Positions 26,522 through 35,527 of a stretch of 64,000 nucleotides of DNA are shown here, in pieces. Both the position numbers and the translations under genes were made by a program. Every line of letters begins with the position of its first letter. The first letter of the stretch is position 1. The DNA lies in NCBI RefSeq assembly GCF_900104955.1, contig NZ_FNSI01000001.1, positions 5,552,001 through 5,616,000 on the forward strand. The letters run 5' to 3'. This DNA comes from Beijerinckia sp. 28-YEA-48 (lineage in GTDB: Bacteria > Pseudomonadota > Alphaproteobacteria > Rhizobiales > Beijerinckiaceae). Under the pieces are notes generated by a model. The model saw only the letters and a list, made by a program, of their open reading frames with translations, was not told the DNA's origin and searched no databases.

Positions 26522-29100
26522 TCACGCATTCCCCCGGTGAACCAGCGGTAATAGGAATTCTCGGGCGCGGCCTGCGCAACCTGCCGCATCTGCCGGGCCC
26601 AGCGCACCCTCTCGCCGGCATAGGCGGCGAGGCCGGCGTCATAGAAGGTGAGGAGAGTGTCGGTTTCGGTGGCGAGCGCCGCCTTGAAAGGATCGTCGGC
26701 ACCGATGATGACGGGCGCGCGCTGCATGTCCATCAAGGCCGGCAATGTGGTGTTCAACTCGTAGCGACGAACCCAGCCGGCATATTCGATGCGCGGATCG
26801 TTATCCGTGACCGGCCTGGCGGCGCCAGCGTAGCGCTCCAGTCCGGCGCGGTCGGTGACGAATGTCGCCAGCAGCGCGGCAGGGGAGGCAATGCCAACAT
26901 CGGCGAGGGCTTTGGCCACCTCCGGCTGTCCGAGCCGCTGGGTGATCCGCTGCAGATCCAGCGTCACGGGTTCCTGCGAACCGATCAGCAGCATCTCGTG
27001 CAGCTCGGTTGTCCAAAGCGTGGCATGGGGGAAGACGTCAAGGAAGCTGCGCACCAGGGAGCGCGTGTCCTCATCGTTCTGCGTCGGCAAGGGGAGCCAT
27101 TGCGCCACGAGCCCCTGCGCGGTGAGGCGCGAACGGGCAAGCGAATAAAAGTCGCTCGAATAAAGGTTCACGACACCGGCCGCGGAAGGCGGCGGGGGCT
27201 CCAACGTAATCAGGTCGTAATGGTCGCTATTGCGCAGAAGCTCGCGACGCCCGTCGCGCAGGCGGATATCGAGGCGGGGATCGCGCGTTGCCTGAAAGTT
27301 GCCGTCGAAGGCTGAAGCCGCCCGCACCACGCTCGGCAGCAGTTCGGCGACCACGCGCCGCTCCAGCCCCGGATAGGTGAGGAGAGCGCCGGCGGTGATG
27401 CCGGTGCCGAAGCCGATCACCAGCGCCGATTTGGGTTCGCCATTGTGGATGATCAAGGGCAGCAGCGCTTGCAGCCGCATATAGCGCAGCGACGGCATGG
27501 CATCGCCGGAGTTCGAGACGCCCTGGATGTAGAGACGGCGGAAGCGGTTGCGTCCCGCGCCGCGCTCGACCACCGCCACGGTGCCGCCGAGGCCTTCTTC
27601 ATACGAGATCAGGTTCGCGCCGCTGGCGCCCGGCAGCAGTGCCGCCAAGCGGTCGGCCGGAAGGAGAAAGGCGGTGACGCAGGCCAGGCCGCCAATAACT
27701 ACAGTGCCGAGCCAGGCTTTCGAGGCCGCTCGTATCTCGCGTAACGCCGCGATCATTCCAATCGCGGCGGCGGCTATGGCAAGGACAGCGAGGCTGCGCA
27801 CCAAGCCCAGCGCTGGAACGAGAATGAAGCCGGTGAGGGCCGTGCCGAGGATCCCACCGAACGTGTTGCCGGCGACGATGAAGCCGACGCCACGACCGAT
27901 TTGCCCGGGCGCGACGGCCAGTCGCAACGCGGCGGGAAAAGCCGCTCCGAGAAGGATCGTGGCGGGCAGGACCACGCAGATCGCAGCCACAGCGAAGCGG
28001 GCGGACATGCCGGCAAAGGCGCTGCCGGTCAGTTGCAACACCCATGCCTCGACCAGGCTCTGCAGTTGAATCAACCAGGGGCCGAGCAAAGCGATCGGCA
28101 GGATCGCGGCAAGGCCGGCGCCCGCGATGAGTAATCCGAAAACGCTCCACGGCCGGGCGATGCGATCGGCCCGCCGCGCGAAGAGGGCGGCGCCGATGGC
28201 GAGACCGGCCAGGTAAGTCGCGAGCAGGATGGAGAAGGCGAAGCTGCGCGTGCTCATGAAGGGGACGATCGCCTGCGACCAGACGACCTCGTAGCCCAGC
28301 GCTATTCCGCCGGCGATGGCGTAGAGACCAAGCGCCAGTTTTCCTTCGCGCGACAAGCGGGTCGCTTGCGGCTTACGGGTAACTTCGGGGGCTGGCCGCT
28401 GGGCCGGCCTGGCGGTTCTGCCAACGGCGAGCGCAAGCAGGGCGGCTGCCAGGCACAGGCCGGCCGCGACGAAGGCCGAGCCGCGCATGCCCGCAGTTGG
28501 GATGATCAGGAACGAAGACAGCAGCGCGCCTGTGATGGCGCCCGCCGTGTTGGCGGCGTAAAGCCGACCACCGATCGCACCGACGCCGTCGCGTTGTCCC
28601 ATGGCATAGCGGGTGAGCGCCGGCAGCGTGCCGCCCATGAGGATCGCGGGAATGCCGACCAGGGCGAACACCAGCGTCCAGGCGAGCAGCGGACTGATTT
28701 GTTCGAGGCTGGCAAAGAGGGGCGCGGCCTGGGCGAGGCCGAGGGTGGCGGCCACGGCGAGCACGGCGACGCCGCCTTCAAGGGCGGCATAGAGACGCAA
28801 AGGATGGGCAGTGCGATCGGCCATGCGGCCAAAGACGAGGCCGCCGATGGCGAGGCCGGTGAAGAAAGCGCTGACGCCGATGGTGACGGCATAAACATCG
28901 ACACCGACCACCAAGGAAAGCTGCTTGATCCAAAGCACCTGGCAGATGAGCGCGGCTATGCCAGACAAAAATAGAAACAGCGCCGGAAAGCTTTCGCCGG
29001 TGCGCGCATCTATGCGTGCTTGGTTGGCTCTGGCCGAAGAACGCGTGGTTCTTCGGCCAGAGCGGCGCGTTGAGGCCTGGTCGGCGCGCGCCAATGTCAT
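26518..29100 (-). CDS. MFS-like membrane protein fused to a spermidine-synthase-type domain
   Basis: This 860-residue fusion has about a dozen hydrophobic segments in residues 40-480 (ALFLFLSGIAALICQVLWIK begins the first). A class I methyltransferase/spermidine-synthase fold follows at about 500-790, with nucleotide-site GFGTGITAGALLTYP and DLITLEPPPPSAAG. Such fusions are widespread and mostly uncharacterised. The substrate is not evident and true aminopropyl transfer is uncertain. It is overlapped by 4 bases at both ends in the operon. The first 30 residues are Arg-rich, so the start could lie slightly downstream. Confidence 0.85.
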   Translation of the reverse strand: MTLARADQASTRRSGRRTTRSSARANQARIDARTGESFPALFLFLSGIAALICQVLWIKQLSLVVGVDVYAVTIGVSAFFTGLAIGGLVFGRMADRTAHPLRLYAALEGGVAVLAVAATLGLAQAAPLFASLEQISPLLAWTLVFALVGIPAILMGGTLPALTRYAMGQRDGVGAIGGRLYAANTAGAITGALLSSFLIIPTAGMRGSAFVAAGLCLAAALLALAVGRTARPAQRPAPEVTRKPQATRLSREGKLALGLYAIAGGIALGYEVVWSQAIVPFMSTRSFAFSILLATYLAGLAIGAALFARRADRIARPWSVFGLLIAGAGLAAILPIALLGPWLIQLQSLVEAWVLQLTGSAFAGMSARFAVAAICVVLPATILLGAAFPAALRLAVAPGQIGRGVGFIVAGNTFGGILGTALTGFILVPALGLVRSLAVLAIAAAAIGMIAALREIRAASKAWLGTVVIGGLACVTAFLLPADRLAALLPGASGANLISYEEGLGGTVAVVERGAGRNRFRRLYIQGVSNSGDAMPSLRYMRLQALLPLIIHNGEPKSALVIGFGTGITAGALLTYPGLERRVVAELLPSVVRAASAFDGNFQATRDPRLDIRLRDGRRELLRNSDHYDLITLEPPPPSAAGVVNLYSSDFYSLARSRLTAQGLVAQWLPLPTQNDEDTRSLVRSFLDVFPHATLWTTELHEMLLIGSQEPVTLDLQRITQRLGQPEVAKALADVGIASPAALLATFVTDRAGLERYAGAARPVTDNDPRIEYAGWVRRYELNTTLPALMDMQRAPVIIGADDPFKAALATETDTLLTFYDAGLAAYAGERVRWARQMRQVAQAAPENSYYRWFTGGMRE

Positions 29101-29450
29101 CTCTTCGCCTTCACATCCTTCAGCAGGATGTCGAGCGCCTGGATGACCGTCTTGTCGGGATTAGCCTTGCAATAGACGATGATCTGATGCTCGCCACTCT
29201 TTGCCCGCGAGAAATGGGCAAAATGCTTCTTGGCGAGGCCATTGTACCAGCCGCTGTACCAGGCGGCGAGCATGTCGGCGTCCTCCTGATAGGTGTTGGC
29301 GAGCTGGGCGCAGGTCAGCTTCTGCACATCGATGAAGCCTTTGGCGTCGGCATAGGTGGAGAGTTCGACGGCCGCGTGGGCGGAGAAGGCGGCAAATGCC
29401 GTGATGGCTGCGGCGCAAGCGCTCGAGAGCATAAGTCGGTTGATCGGCAT
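29097..29450 (-). CDS. HdeA/HdeB-like small periplasmic protein
   Basis: The start at 29450, with AAGGAG 8 bases before, gives 117 residues; an upstream in-frame start at 29483 has no site. A signal peptide ends FAAFSAHA. The mature part has TCAQLANTYQEDADMLAAWY, GWYNGLAKK, and VYCKANPDKTVIQAL, with two cysteines placed as in the HdeA/HdeB disulfide-bonded acid chaperones. It lies between sulfatase and MFS/spermidine-synthase genes and overlaps the latter by 4 bases. A periplasmic chaperone for the exported sulfatase is a reasonable guess, not shown. Confidence 0.8.
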   Translation of the reverse strand: MPINRLMLSSACAAAITAFAAFSAHAAVELSTYADAKGFIDVQKLTCAQLANTYQEDADMLAAWYSGWYNGLAKKHFAHFSRAKSGEHQIIVYCKANPDKTVIQALDILLKDVKAKR

Positions 29451-29516
29451 AAAAGACTCCTTGAGTCGAAGTGTGAGAGTCATCGGGCGCCTCGATCGAG
29501 GCGCCCGACCGCGCCA

Positions 29517-31202
29517 TTATTCGAGGCCGCGTTTCTTGAAGGACTCGTCGATCTTCTTGTCGACCGCGCGCCTCACGTTCTCGATGCTGAAGCTCGCGAT
29601 GCGCTGGCTCGGCGGATATTCCACGAAGGTTTCCAGAAATTGCGTAGCCTTGATCACGCTCTGGGCGACGAGATAGGCATTCTCGGTCCGCCATTGATCG
29701 TAACCGCTGCCAGAAATCTCGGCATGCTCGTAGGGGTCCATCCGCAGATTGAACATTTTCGGCACGCGAAGCCTTGTGAATGGATTAGCCCAGATGTCCA
29801 TCTGGCCGGGCATCTCCTGCTTCTCGAACGCGAACTTCCAGTTGTCGAAGCGCGTGGCGACGAGATCGCCGTCGTCGTTGAAGTAGAAGAACTCGTTGCG
29901 CGCGCTCTTGTCGGTTTTGCCGGTGAGGTAGTCGAGTTGATTATAGCCGTCGAGATGGACGCGGAAATTGGTCGCGCTGCCCTGCGGCTGCCAGCCCTTG
30001 AGCAGGCGTTCCTTGACGTCCGTGTCGCCCGCTGCCGCCAGAAGGGTCGGGAACCAGTCGAGACCAGAGACGATGCCGTTGCTGACCTCACCGGGTTTGA
30101 CTTTGCCGGGCCAGCGGATCATGGCGGGCACGCGGAACGCGCCTTCCCAGTTGGTGTCCTTTTCCGAACGGAACGGCGTCGTTGCTGCATCCGGCCAAGT
30201 GAAGGCGTTAGGGCCATTGTCCGTCGTGTAGATGACGATGGTGTTGTTGGCTATCCCTGCGTCGTCGAGCGCCTTCAGCAGTTTGCCGACGTTCTGGTCC
30301 ATTTCGATCATGCCATCGGCATATTCATTGCCTGGCATGCCGCTCTGGCCGCGCATCGAGTCGCGCACGTGGGTGAACACATGCATGCGGGTGAAGTTCA
30401 TCCACGTGAAGGCGGGCTTATTCGCTTTCGCCTGACGCTGGATGAAGTCGATTGCAGCAGCGGTGGTTTCATCGTCGATGGTTTCCATACGCTTGCGGGT
30501 CAGCGGGCCGGTATCCTCGATCTTGCCATCGGCCGAGGTCTTCAGCACGCCGCGGGGAGCGTAGCTTTTCTGGAAGATGGGGTCGTTCTTTGGCCAATAG
30601 GGCCGCTCCGGTTCTTCCTCGGCGTTAAGGTGATAGAGATTGCCGAAGAATTCGTCGAAGCCGTGCGCAGTAGGCAGATACTCGTCACGGTCGCCAAGAT
30701 GGTTCTTGCCGAACTGTCCGGTGGCGTAGCCACGCGCCTTCAGCGCCTGAGCGATCGTGATGTCGCCCTTCTGAAGGCCGACGGTAGCGCCTGGCGCGCC
30801 GACTTTGCATAGGCCGGTGCGCAGGCAGGCTTGGCCCGTGATAAAGGTCGAACGTCCGGCGGTGCAGGAGTTCTCAGCATAGTAATCCGTGAACAGCATG
30901 CCTTCGTTGGCGATACGGTCGATATTGGGCGTCTTGTAACCGACGAGCCCACGCGTATAGATACTGAGGTTCGCTTGACCGACGTCATCGCCAAAAATGA
31001 CGAGGATATTGGGGGCCGCCTGTTGACCCTGGGCAGCGGCCGGGGCAGGGCGTGTTTGCGCCTCGGCGCCAGAAATCAGAGCGGCGGAGCCGACGGTAAC
31101 GATCGCAGCGATCGTCGCGCAGGCGACCAAGAGACGCCGTCGCAAGGATTGGGAGGGCGTTGGTGGCGATCCCTTCTCTTGTATCAGAAGCTGTGCATTC
31201 AT
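29517..31202 (-). CDS. Exported arylsulfatase-family enzyme
   Basis: The ATG at 31202, with GAGGAG about 9 bases before it, gives 561 residues. The long open frame upstream is the shadow of the FGE gene. An N-terminal SLRRRLLVACATIAAIVTVG is a signal sequence with twin-arginine-like character. The sulfatase signature is CTAGR (Cys113 becomes formylglycine), with metal residues in IFGDDVGQ, GQFGKNHLGD, and YTTDNGPN. It should hydrolyse a sulfate ester, possibly in the periplasm. The activating enzyme is encoded 46 bases upstream. The true substrate is unknown. Confidence 0.93.
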   Translation of the reverse strand: MNAQLLIQEKGSPPTPSQSLRRRLLVACATIAAIVTVGSAALISGAEAQTRPAPAAAQGQQAAPNILVIFGDDVGQANLSIYTRGLVGYKTPNIDRIANEGMLFTDYYAENSCTAGRSTFITGQACLRTGLCKVGAPGATVGLQKGDITIAQALKARGYATGQFGKNHLGDRDEYLPTAHGFDEFFGNLYHLNAEEEPERPYWPKNDPIFQKSYAPRGVLKTSADGKIEDTGPLTRKRMETIDDETTAAAIDFIQRQAKANKPAFTWMNFTRMHVFTHVRDSMRGQSGMPGNEYADGMIEMDQNVGKLLKALDDAGIANNTIVIYTTDNGPNAFTWPDAATTPFRSEKDTNWEGAFRVPAMIRWPGKVKPGEVSNGIVSGLDWFPTLLAAAGDTDVKERLLKGWQPQGSATNFRVHLDGYNQLDYLTGKTDKSARNEFFYFNDDGDLVATRFDNWKFAFEKQEMPGQMDIWANPFTRLRVPKMFNLRMDPYEHAEISGSGYDQWRTENAYLVAQSVIKATQFLETFVEYPPSQRIASFSIENVRRAVDKKIDESFKKRGLE

Positions 31203-31248
31203 GCGGGCTACTCCTCTGCTGCGGGCGAACGCGGCCCGGGAAAACGGC

Positions 31249-32238
31249 TCAGTCTTGCGAGTTCGCGCTGGGTCGAAGAACACAGCGAAAGCCCAGATGG
31301 CAGGTGGAGGTATCGACCGGCTCGGCATGACGGGCGGCCGGCCGATAGCGTCGGCAATAGTTGGGCGCGCAGAGATGCGAGCCGCCTTTGATGACGCGGC
31401 GCGGAATGCGGATATTGGGTTGGCGCGGGTCGAAGCTGGCTTCCGCTTGCGCGCCGCGCGGGTTCTTGGGGATGCAGCACGCCTTGACGGCATCTCCGGT
31501 ATGGCGCGGCGCGAAGAAGTCGCTGGTCCATTCCCAGACATTGCCGATCATGTCGTAGAGGCCGTAGCCATTGGCCGGGAATGCGCCGACAGGCGAGGTG
31601 CGCTCATAGCCATCGAGCTTGAGATTCTCGTTGGGAAATTGCCCTTGCCAGGTGTTGGCCATCTGGCGGCCCTCAGGGTTTAACCCGCCATCGCCCCAGG
31701 CAAACTCCGCGCCATCGAGGCCGCCACGGGCGGCGAACTCCCATTCTGCTTCGGTCGGCAGATCCGCGCCGAGCCAGGCCGCATAGGCGCAGGCATCTTG
31801 ATAGGCGACATGAACAACCGGGTGATCATCAAGGCCGCGATTGGTCGAGTTGCGGCCATAGGGACGGCGCCAATTCGCGCCGAATTCGAAATTCCACCAC
31901 CGGCTCCAATCGCGCAGATCGACCGTGCCGCCGGGCGCCCGAAAGACAAGCGACCCGGCTTTCAGCATGCTGGCGAGCGCACCTGGATAGTCCTTTGGAT
32001 CGGGCGGTGTTTCGGCAAAGGTGCGATGACCGGTGGCCTCGATGAAAGCGCGGAACTGTTTGTTGGTGACCGGCGTGCGTTGAATCCAGAAGCCGTCGAC
32101 GCTGACGCGATGAACCGGCGCTTCTTCCGGATAATGCTTGTCAGATCCCATTTTGAATGTGCCGCCAGGCACCCAGACCATGTCGAGGTCTGAACCGCGA
32201 TCCTTCAGAGGAGGAGGGGCAAGCTCGCCTGTTATCAT
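31249..32238 (-). CDS. Formylglycine-generating enzyme (sulfatase-modifying factor)
   Basis: This 329-residue protein has the FGE-sulfatase fold throughout: MVWVPGGTFKMGSDKHYP, DLPTEAEWEFAARGG, GNVWEWTSDFF. The C-terminal GGSHLCAPNYCRRYRPAARH carries the cysteine pair Cys290 and Cys295, spaced as in copper-dependent bacterial FGEs. It oxidises the sulfatase Cys to formylglycine in the cytoplasm before export. No signal peptide is visible, as expected. It heads the long minus-strand operon. The start at 32238 has only a weak ribosome site, so a start slightly downstream is possible. Confidence 0.92.
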   Translation of the reverse strand: MITGELAPPPLKDRGSDLDMVWVPGGTFKMGSDKHYPEEAPVHRVSVDGFWIQRTPVTNKQFRAFIEATGHRTFAETPPDPKDYPGALASMLKAGSLVFRAPGGTVDLRDWSRWWNFEFGANWRRPYGRNSTNRGLDDHPVVHVAYQDACAYAAWLGADLPTEAEWEFAARGGLDGAEFAWGDGGLNPEGRQMANTWQGQFPNENLKLDGYERTSPVGAFPANGYGLYDMIGNVWEWTSDFFAPRHTGDAVKACCIPKNPRGAQAEASFDPRQPNIRIPRRVIKGGSHLCAPNYCRRYRPAARHAEPVDTSTCHLGFRCVLRPSANSQD

Positions 32239-32638
32239 GCCGAGACGATAGTAACTCGGCCAACGGGCCTCTATCCGGCAAAACCCCCAGTCTCGGGAAA
32301 AGATGTCCCCGGCGCGATCACATCCGCGATCACATCATTGAACGGACATGTTGTAATGGCTTCGAAAGCGCCGCACGCGATGGGTTTGGCGCGCGGCACC
32401 TTCCGATTCCTTGCCGCTCCGGCGCGAGAAAATACCTACGGGTTCGCCAATGAAGGTTCTGGGGTTAACCCCGATACCGCTATTCGGCTTGTCCTCCGAC
32501 AATTTGCTGAGCTTACGCGGCGGCATCGGTCATCGCGTCAACGCTGATATGGGTGGTTTGGGCGTCTGCATGGTCGTGACTTCCAAGAAGTTTCGGCTGC
32601 GCCGCAGCGCGCTCTGCGAATGGGCGGAGGGATGCAAA
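32239..32638. other. Intergenic region between FGE operon and DUF2092 gene
   Basis: I see no convincing gene in these 400 bases. They separate the divergent FGE operon and DUF2092 gene and should hold both promoters. The only marked structure is a pair of 12-base tandem repeats at 32313-32336. Short open frames here have no ribosome site or family features. Confidence 0.5.
32313..32336. promoter_or_regulatory. Tandem 12-base repeat upstream of the FGE operon
   Basis: CGCGATCACATC occurs twice head to tail at 32313-32324 and 32325-32336, identical in both copies. It lies 75 bases upstream of the FGE start on the minus strand, a plausible operator position. A direct repeat near one helical turn suggests a dimeric or cooperative DNA-binding protein. 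The regulator is unknown. Confidence 0.35.
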
Positions 32639-33451
32639 ATGCCGGTGAGGCGAGAGTGGTGCCGCAGGGTCCTGGCTGCGATCCTGTCTCTAACCGCGGT
32701 TTCCCTGCTTGCTCCCACGGAGGGAACTGCCCAGAGCAGACGCAACCGAACATCCAGCAGCACCATCGAAGGCCCGCGGATCGATCCGAATGCGCTCGCG
32801 GCGCTGGCGAAGATGGGCGGATATCTCCGTTCGCTTTCGTCGTTCGAGCTGAATGCGACGACGTTGATCGAAGTCGTTCTGGATAACGGTCAGAAGATCG
32901 GCGTGCCCGGAACGGCGCGGTATCGCGTCGTTGTGCCAAACAAGTTGCGCATCGATGTGGTATCCGAGGCGCAGAATCGCGAGTTCATTTACGACGGCAA
33001 GACTTTCACCTTCGTTTCGCCGCGCGAACGCTATTACGCCCAGGCTGATGCGCCGCCCACCATCAAGGCAACGCTTGAACTGGCGGCTGCCAAATATGGC
33101 ATAGAGCTGCCCTTCGCCGATTTGTTCCTGTGGGGCACGGATGATGCGCCGGTCCGCGATGTCTTCGAGGCCTCGAAAATCGGCGAACTCACCATCGACA
33201 ATGCCCGCTGCGAGCATTGGGCGTTCCGCTCTCCCGGCCGAGACTGGGAGGTTTGTGTGGGCATAGGCGAAAAGCCGCTGCCCTTGCTGTTGGCCATCGT
33301 CAATACAGCCGATCCGGCCATGCCTCGCTTTCAGGCCATGTTGAATTGGAATTCCGCTCCCACTCTGTCCGACGACCTCTTCACCTACACGCCTGCCGCC
33401 GATGCGAAGCGCATCGAGTTCTTGACCGCGGATGTGAAGGAGCTGCGCTGA
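32639..33451 (+). CDS. Exported DUF2092 protein
   Basis: The ATG at 32639 follows GGAGGGATG and gives 270 residues; the frame is open further upstream without a ribosome site. A signal peptide (VLAAILSLTAVSLLAPTEG) leads to a DUF2092 domain: ALAKMGGYLRSLSSFELNA, IDVVSEAQNREFIYDGKTF, and AFRSPGRDWEVCVG. The domain resembles the lipoprotein-carrier-like half-barrel fold, so a periplasmic binding role is likely, though unproven. The stop TGA shares its A with the ATG of the next gene, so the two are coupled. Confidence 0.88.
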   Translation: MPVRREWCRRVLAAILSLTAVSLLAPTEGTAQSRRNRTSSSTIEGPRIDPNALAALAKMGGYLRSLSSFELNATTLIEVVLDNGQKIGVPGTARYRVVVPNKLRIDVVSEAQNREFIYDGKTFTFVSPRERYYAQADAPPTIKATLELAAAKYGIELPFADLFLWGTDDAPVRDVFEASKIGELTIDNARCEHWAFRSPGRDWEVCVGIGEKPLPLLLAIVNTADPAMPRFQAMLNWNSAPTLSDDLFTYTPAADAKRIEFLTADVKELR

Positions 33452-34176
33452 TGAGCAAGCTGAAATCAGGCCGTTCTGCCTGGGTTGCCATCCTGAGCGC
33501 AGCGGCCGCCACCACATGCGTTGTCGTCGACGCAGCCCAGGCGCGCTTCGCCTTTGGCGGACGTGGCGGGCATATGAATGTCGGGCCCGGCTTCAACGCC
33601 GGCCGTTTTGGCGGCGGTGGCTTTGGGCCTCGTATGGGGCCAGGCTTTCGACCTGGCGGCGGGTTCCGTCCGGCTTACAGCCCGTCCATGGGCTATCATC
33701 CGGCGTTACCACGTCCCTACGCAGGCGTCGTTCCAGGCCGTGGCCCTGGCCATCCTGGCCAGCAGCATGTCGGTCCGGGGCCTCATCCCGGTCCGGGGCC
33801 ACATCCAGGTCCCGGTCCTCATCCGGGTCCTGGCCCTCATCCTGGTCCGGGACCAGGTCCCGGCCCGGGTCCGCACCCGGGACCCGGCCCTGGCCCGCAT
33901 CCCGGGCCTTATCCTTATCCGGGACCTATCCCGCCAGCGCCGCCGATCTATCCCGGTTACTATTGGGGTAATCCCTGGGTTGCCGATCCGCTGGCCGTGG
34001 CTGGCGCAGCGGCCGTGACCGCAGCCGCCATTGGCTCGGTTGTCGCGACGCTGCCGCCCCAATGCGCCGCGCAGAACGTCAAGGGTGTCACTTACGAACT
34101 GTGTGGGTCGACCTGGTTCAAGCCCACCTATTCCGGCAACCAATTGGTCTACATCGCCGTCGCCTCGCCGCTATGA
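33451..34176 (+). CDS. Secreted glycine/proline/histidine-rich protein, partner of DUF2092
   Basis: This 241-residue protein has a signal peptide (WVAILSAAAATTCVVVDAAQA), a Gly-rich start, a block of GPGPHP repeats at about 105-155, and a hydrophobic Ala/Val stretch (DPLAVAGAAAVTAAAIGSVV). It ends with QCAAQNVKGVTYELCGSTWF, which has two Cys. I know this ending from Rhizobiales proteins encoded next to DUF2092 genes. The DUF2092 stop overlaps its start (TGATG). The His-rich repeat could bind metal, and the C-terminal part is the conserved piece. Function is unknown. Confidence 0.85.
   Translation: MSKLKSGRSAWVAILSAAAATTCVVVDAAQARFAFGGRGGHMNVGPGFNAGRFGGGGFGPRMGPGFRPGGGFRPAYSPSMGYHPALPRPYAGVVPGRGPGHPGQQHVGPGPHPGPGPHPGPGPHPGPGPHPGPGPGPGPGPHPGPGPGPHPGPYPYPGPIPPAPPIYPGYYWGNPWVADPLAVAGAAAVTAAAIGSVVATLPPQCAAQNVKGVTYELCGSTWFKPTYSGNQLVYIAVASPL
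33768..33912 (+). repeat. In-gene GPGPHP-coding DNA repeats
   Basis: Short GC-rich units such as GGTCCGGGGCCTCATCCC recur in tandem with small variations, encoding GPGPHP units. Unit count could change by slippage, so length variation between strains is likely. This is a coding repeat, not a CRISPR array: there are no spacers. Confidence 0.7.
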
Positions 34177-34240
34177 GCGGGGCGATCCGATGCGCGGAAA
34201 TGAGCTGCTGTTTTGAACGAGCCGGCGGCGCTATCGCGTC

Positions 34241-34266
34241 TTGAGCCGTGAGCCGCAGCGGCTCAA
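34241..34266. terminator. Hairpin between convergent genes
   Basis: TTGAGCCG and CGGCTCAA form an 8-base stem around a 10-base loop between the GP-rich protein gene and the response regulator gene, which converge. No T-run follows on either strand, so termination is only suggested by position. Confidence 0.35.
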
Positions 34267-34270
34267 GCGC

Positions 34271-34960
34271 TTAAGGCTCGATGAGCTTGTTGCGAATTGC
34301 ATAGCGCACGAGCGCGGCGGTGGTGGTAATGCCCAATTTGTGCATCGCCGAGCCGCGATGGGATTCAACCGTCTTCAAACTGATGTTGAGAATTCGGCTC
34401 GCGGACTTGCTGGAGTGGCCTTCGGCGATCAGCTGAACGACTTCCCGTTCGCGCGCGGTGAGCGTCGTTTCACCAGGAATGGCCGGCTGCGACAAATAGA
34501 GTTTGAGAAAGGCTTCCGTGACCCGGCCGGTGAAGAAGGGTTGCCGGCGGATCATCGATTCAATGGCCGCGATGAGCTGCTTATCGGCATCGGACTTCAG
34601 TAAAAATCCGCGAGCGCCAGCGGCCAGAACATCGCGCATCAGCACCTCATTGTCATGCATGGTGAAGATGAGCACTTCCGTATCCGGACTGACGGTCTTG
34701 ATCCGCCGGGTCAGTTCGGCGCCATTCAGCGAAGGCAGGGAATAATCGATGACGGCCACCGTCGGCTTGGTTTGCTCGGCGATGGCGAAAGCTCTCGCGC
34801 CATCATCGGCTTCTCCAACGATTTCCCAGCCTGGGCGGGACTCGATGATGGCCCGCACGCCACGCCGAACCACATCGTGATCATCCGCGATCATAATGGT
34901 CGTAGCGCTGAAGCGCTGTGCCATCGGGGCCGGGCCATCGTGTTTTTTTGAAGGAACCAT
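34271..34960 (-). CDS. NarL/FixJ-type response regulator
   Basis: The ATG at 34960 follows AGGGG and gives 229 residues. The receiver domain (about 18-135) has acidic pair IADDHD, phospho-acceptor Asp72 in VIDYSLP, and Lys in GFLLKSD. The LuxR-type helix-turn-helix (about 165-225) contains LTAREREVVQLIAEGHSS and SLKTVESHR. It is a cytoplasmic transcription factor activated by a HisKA_3 kinase. The only such kinase in the window is at 39862-41130, the other side of the DUF1254 operon, and is the likely partner. Confidence 0.93.
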   Translation of the reverse strand: MVPSKKHDGPAPMAQRFSATTIMIADDHDVVRRGVRAIIESRPGWEIVGEADDGARAFAIAEQTKPTVAVIDYSLPSLNGAELTRRIKTVSPDTEVLIFTMHDNEVLMRDVLAAGARGFLLKSDADKQLIAAIESMIRRQPFFTGRVTEAFLKLYLSQPAIPGETTLTAREREVVQLIAEGHSSKSASRILNISLKTVESHRGSAMHKLGITTTAALVRYAIRNKLIEP

Positions 34961-35527
34961 GTAGTCCCCTGAGGCGCGGTGAACGATCACTGGGCGGAGA
35001 TCCTGATACTGATTGTATCGCTCATAGTGGCATAGGCTATTTTCCAAACCCTTATTAACATCGGGACAAATACCTAGTTCGACGGTTAATAATATTCCGA
35101 GGGTCGGGCTTCGGAAATCGCTTTTATCATCCGTGTTGGTGCGGCCCAGTCGTGTCGAGCCCAAGAGCTGAAGCGAAAGACCGCTGGATCAAAAGGCATG
35201 GAATTTGGTGCGGGAACCGCTGCCGCGCTGGCCTGCCTTCCATCCCGATTGATCGCAAATCTGGTTGGCTTTCGGCAGCATGGCAGAGTTGCTGGATGAT
35301 AGCCCTCAGGGAAAACCCTCCCCCAGAACGACGAGATCGCGTCGCGTCCTGCGCCGCCGCCCGAGGGGACGCAAAGCGGCGGAAGTAGGGTTTCATTCCC
35401 GGAAGAGCTGGGGGTTTCCCGCATATGGCGGCTTCCGTGAACTGGTACTTTAGCCGGGTTCAAGTGGGTAAAGGCAGGGGCGCTGAACATCCACAGTCCG
35501 CTGCGCACTCAACCAGGGAGACGTATC
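34961..35527. other. Intergenic region upstream of response regulator and DUF1254 operon
   Basis: These 567 bases separate the divergent response regulator and the small secreted protein gene. Several open frames cross it but none shows a family feature or ribosome site. The left half (35000-35100) is relatively AT-rich and probably promoter. GGGAAAACCC and GGGTTTCCC occur near 35310 and 35412 as a loose inverted pair. I see no gene. Confidence 0.45.

Noticed and set aside
29016..30812. 598-codon plus-strand open frame
   Set aside because: It is antisense to the sulfatase gene, which carries the CTAGR signature and all metal ligands.
33768..33912. CRISPR-like repeat array
   Set aside because: The units are short, contiguous and in frame, with no spacers and no cas genes in the window.
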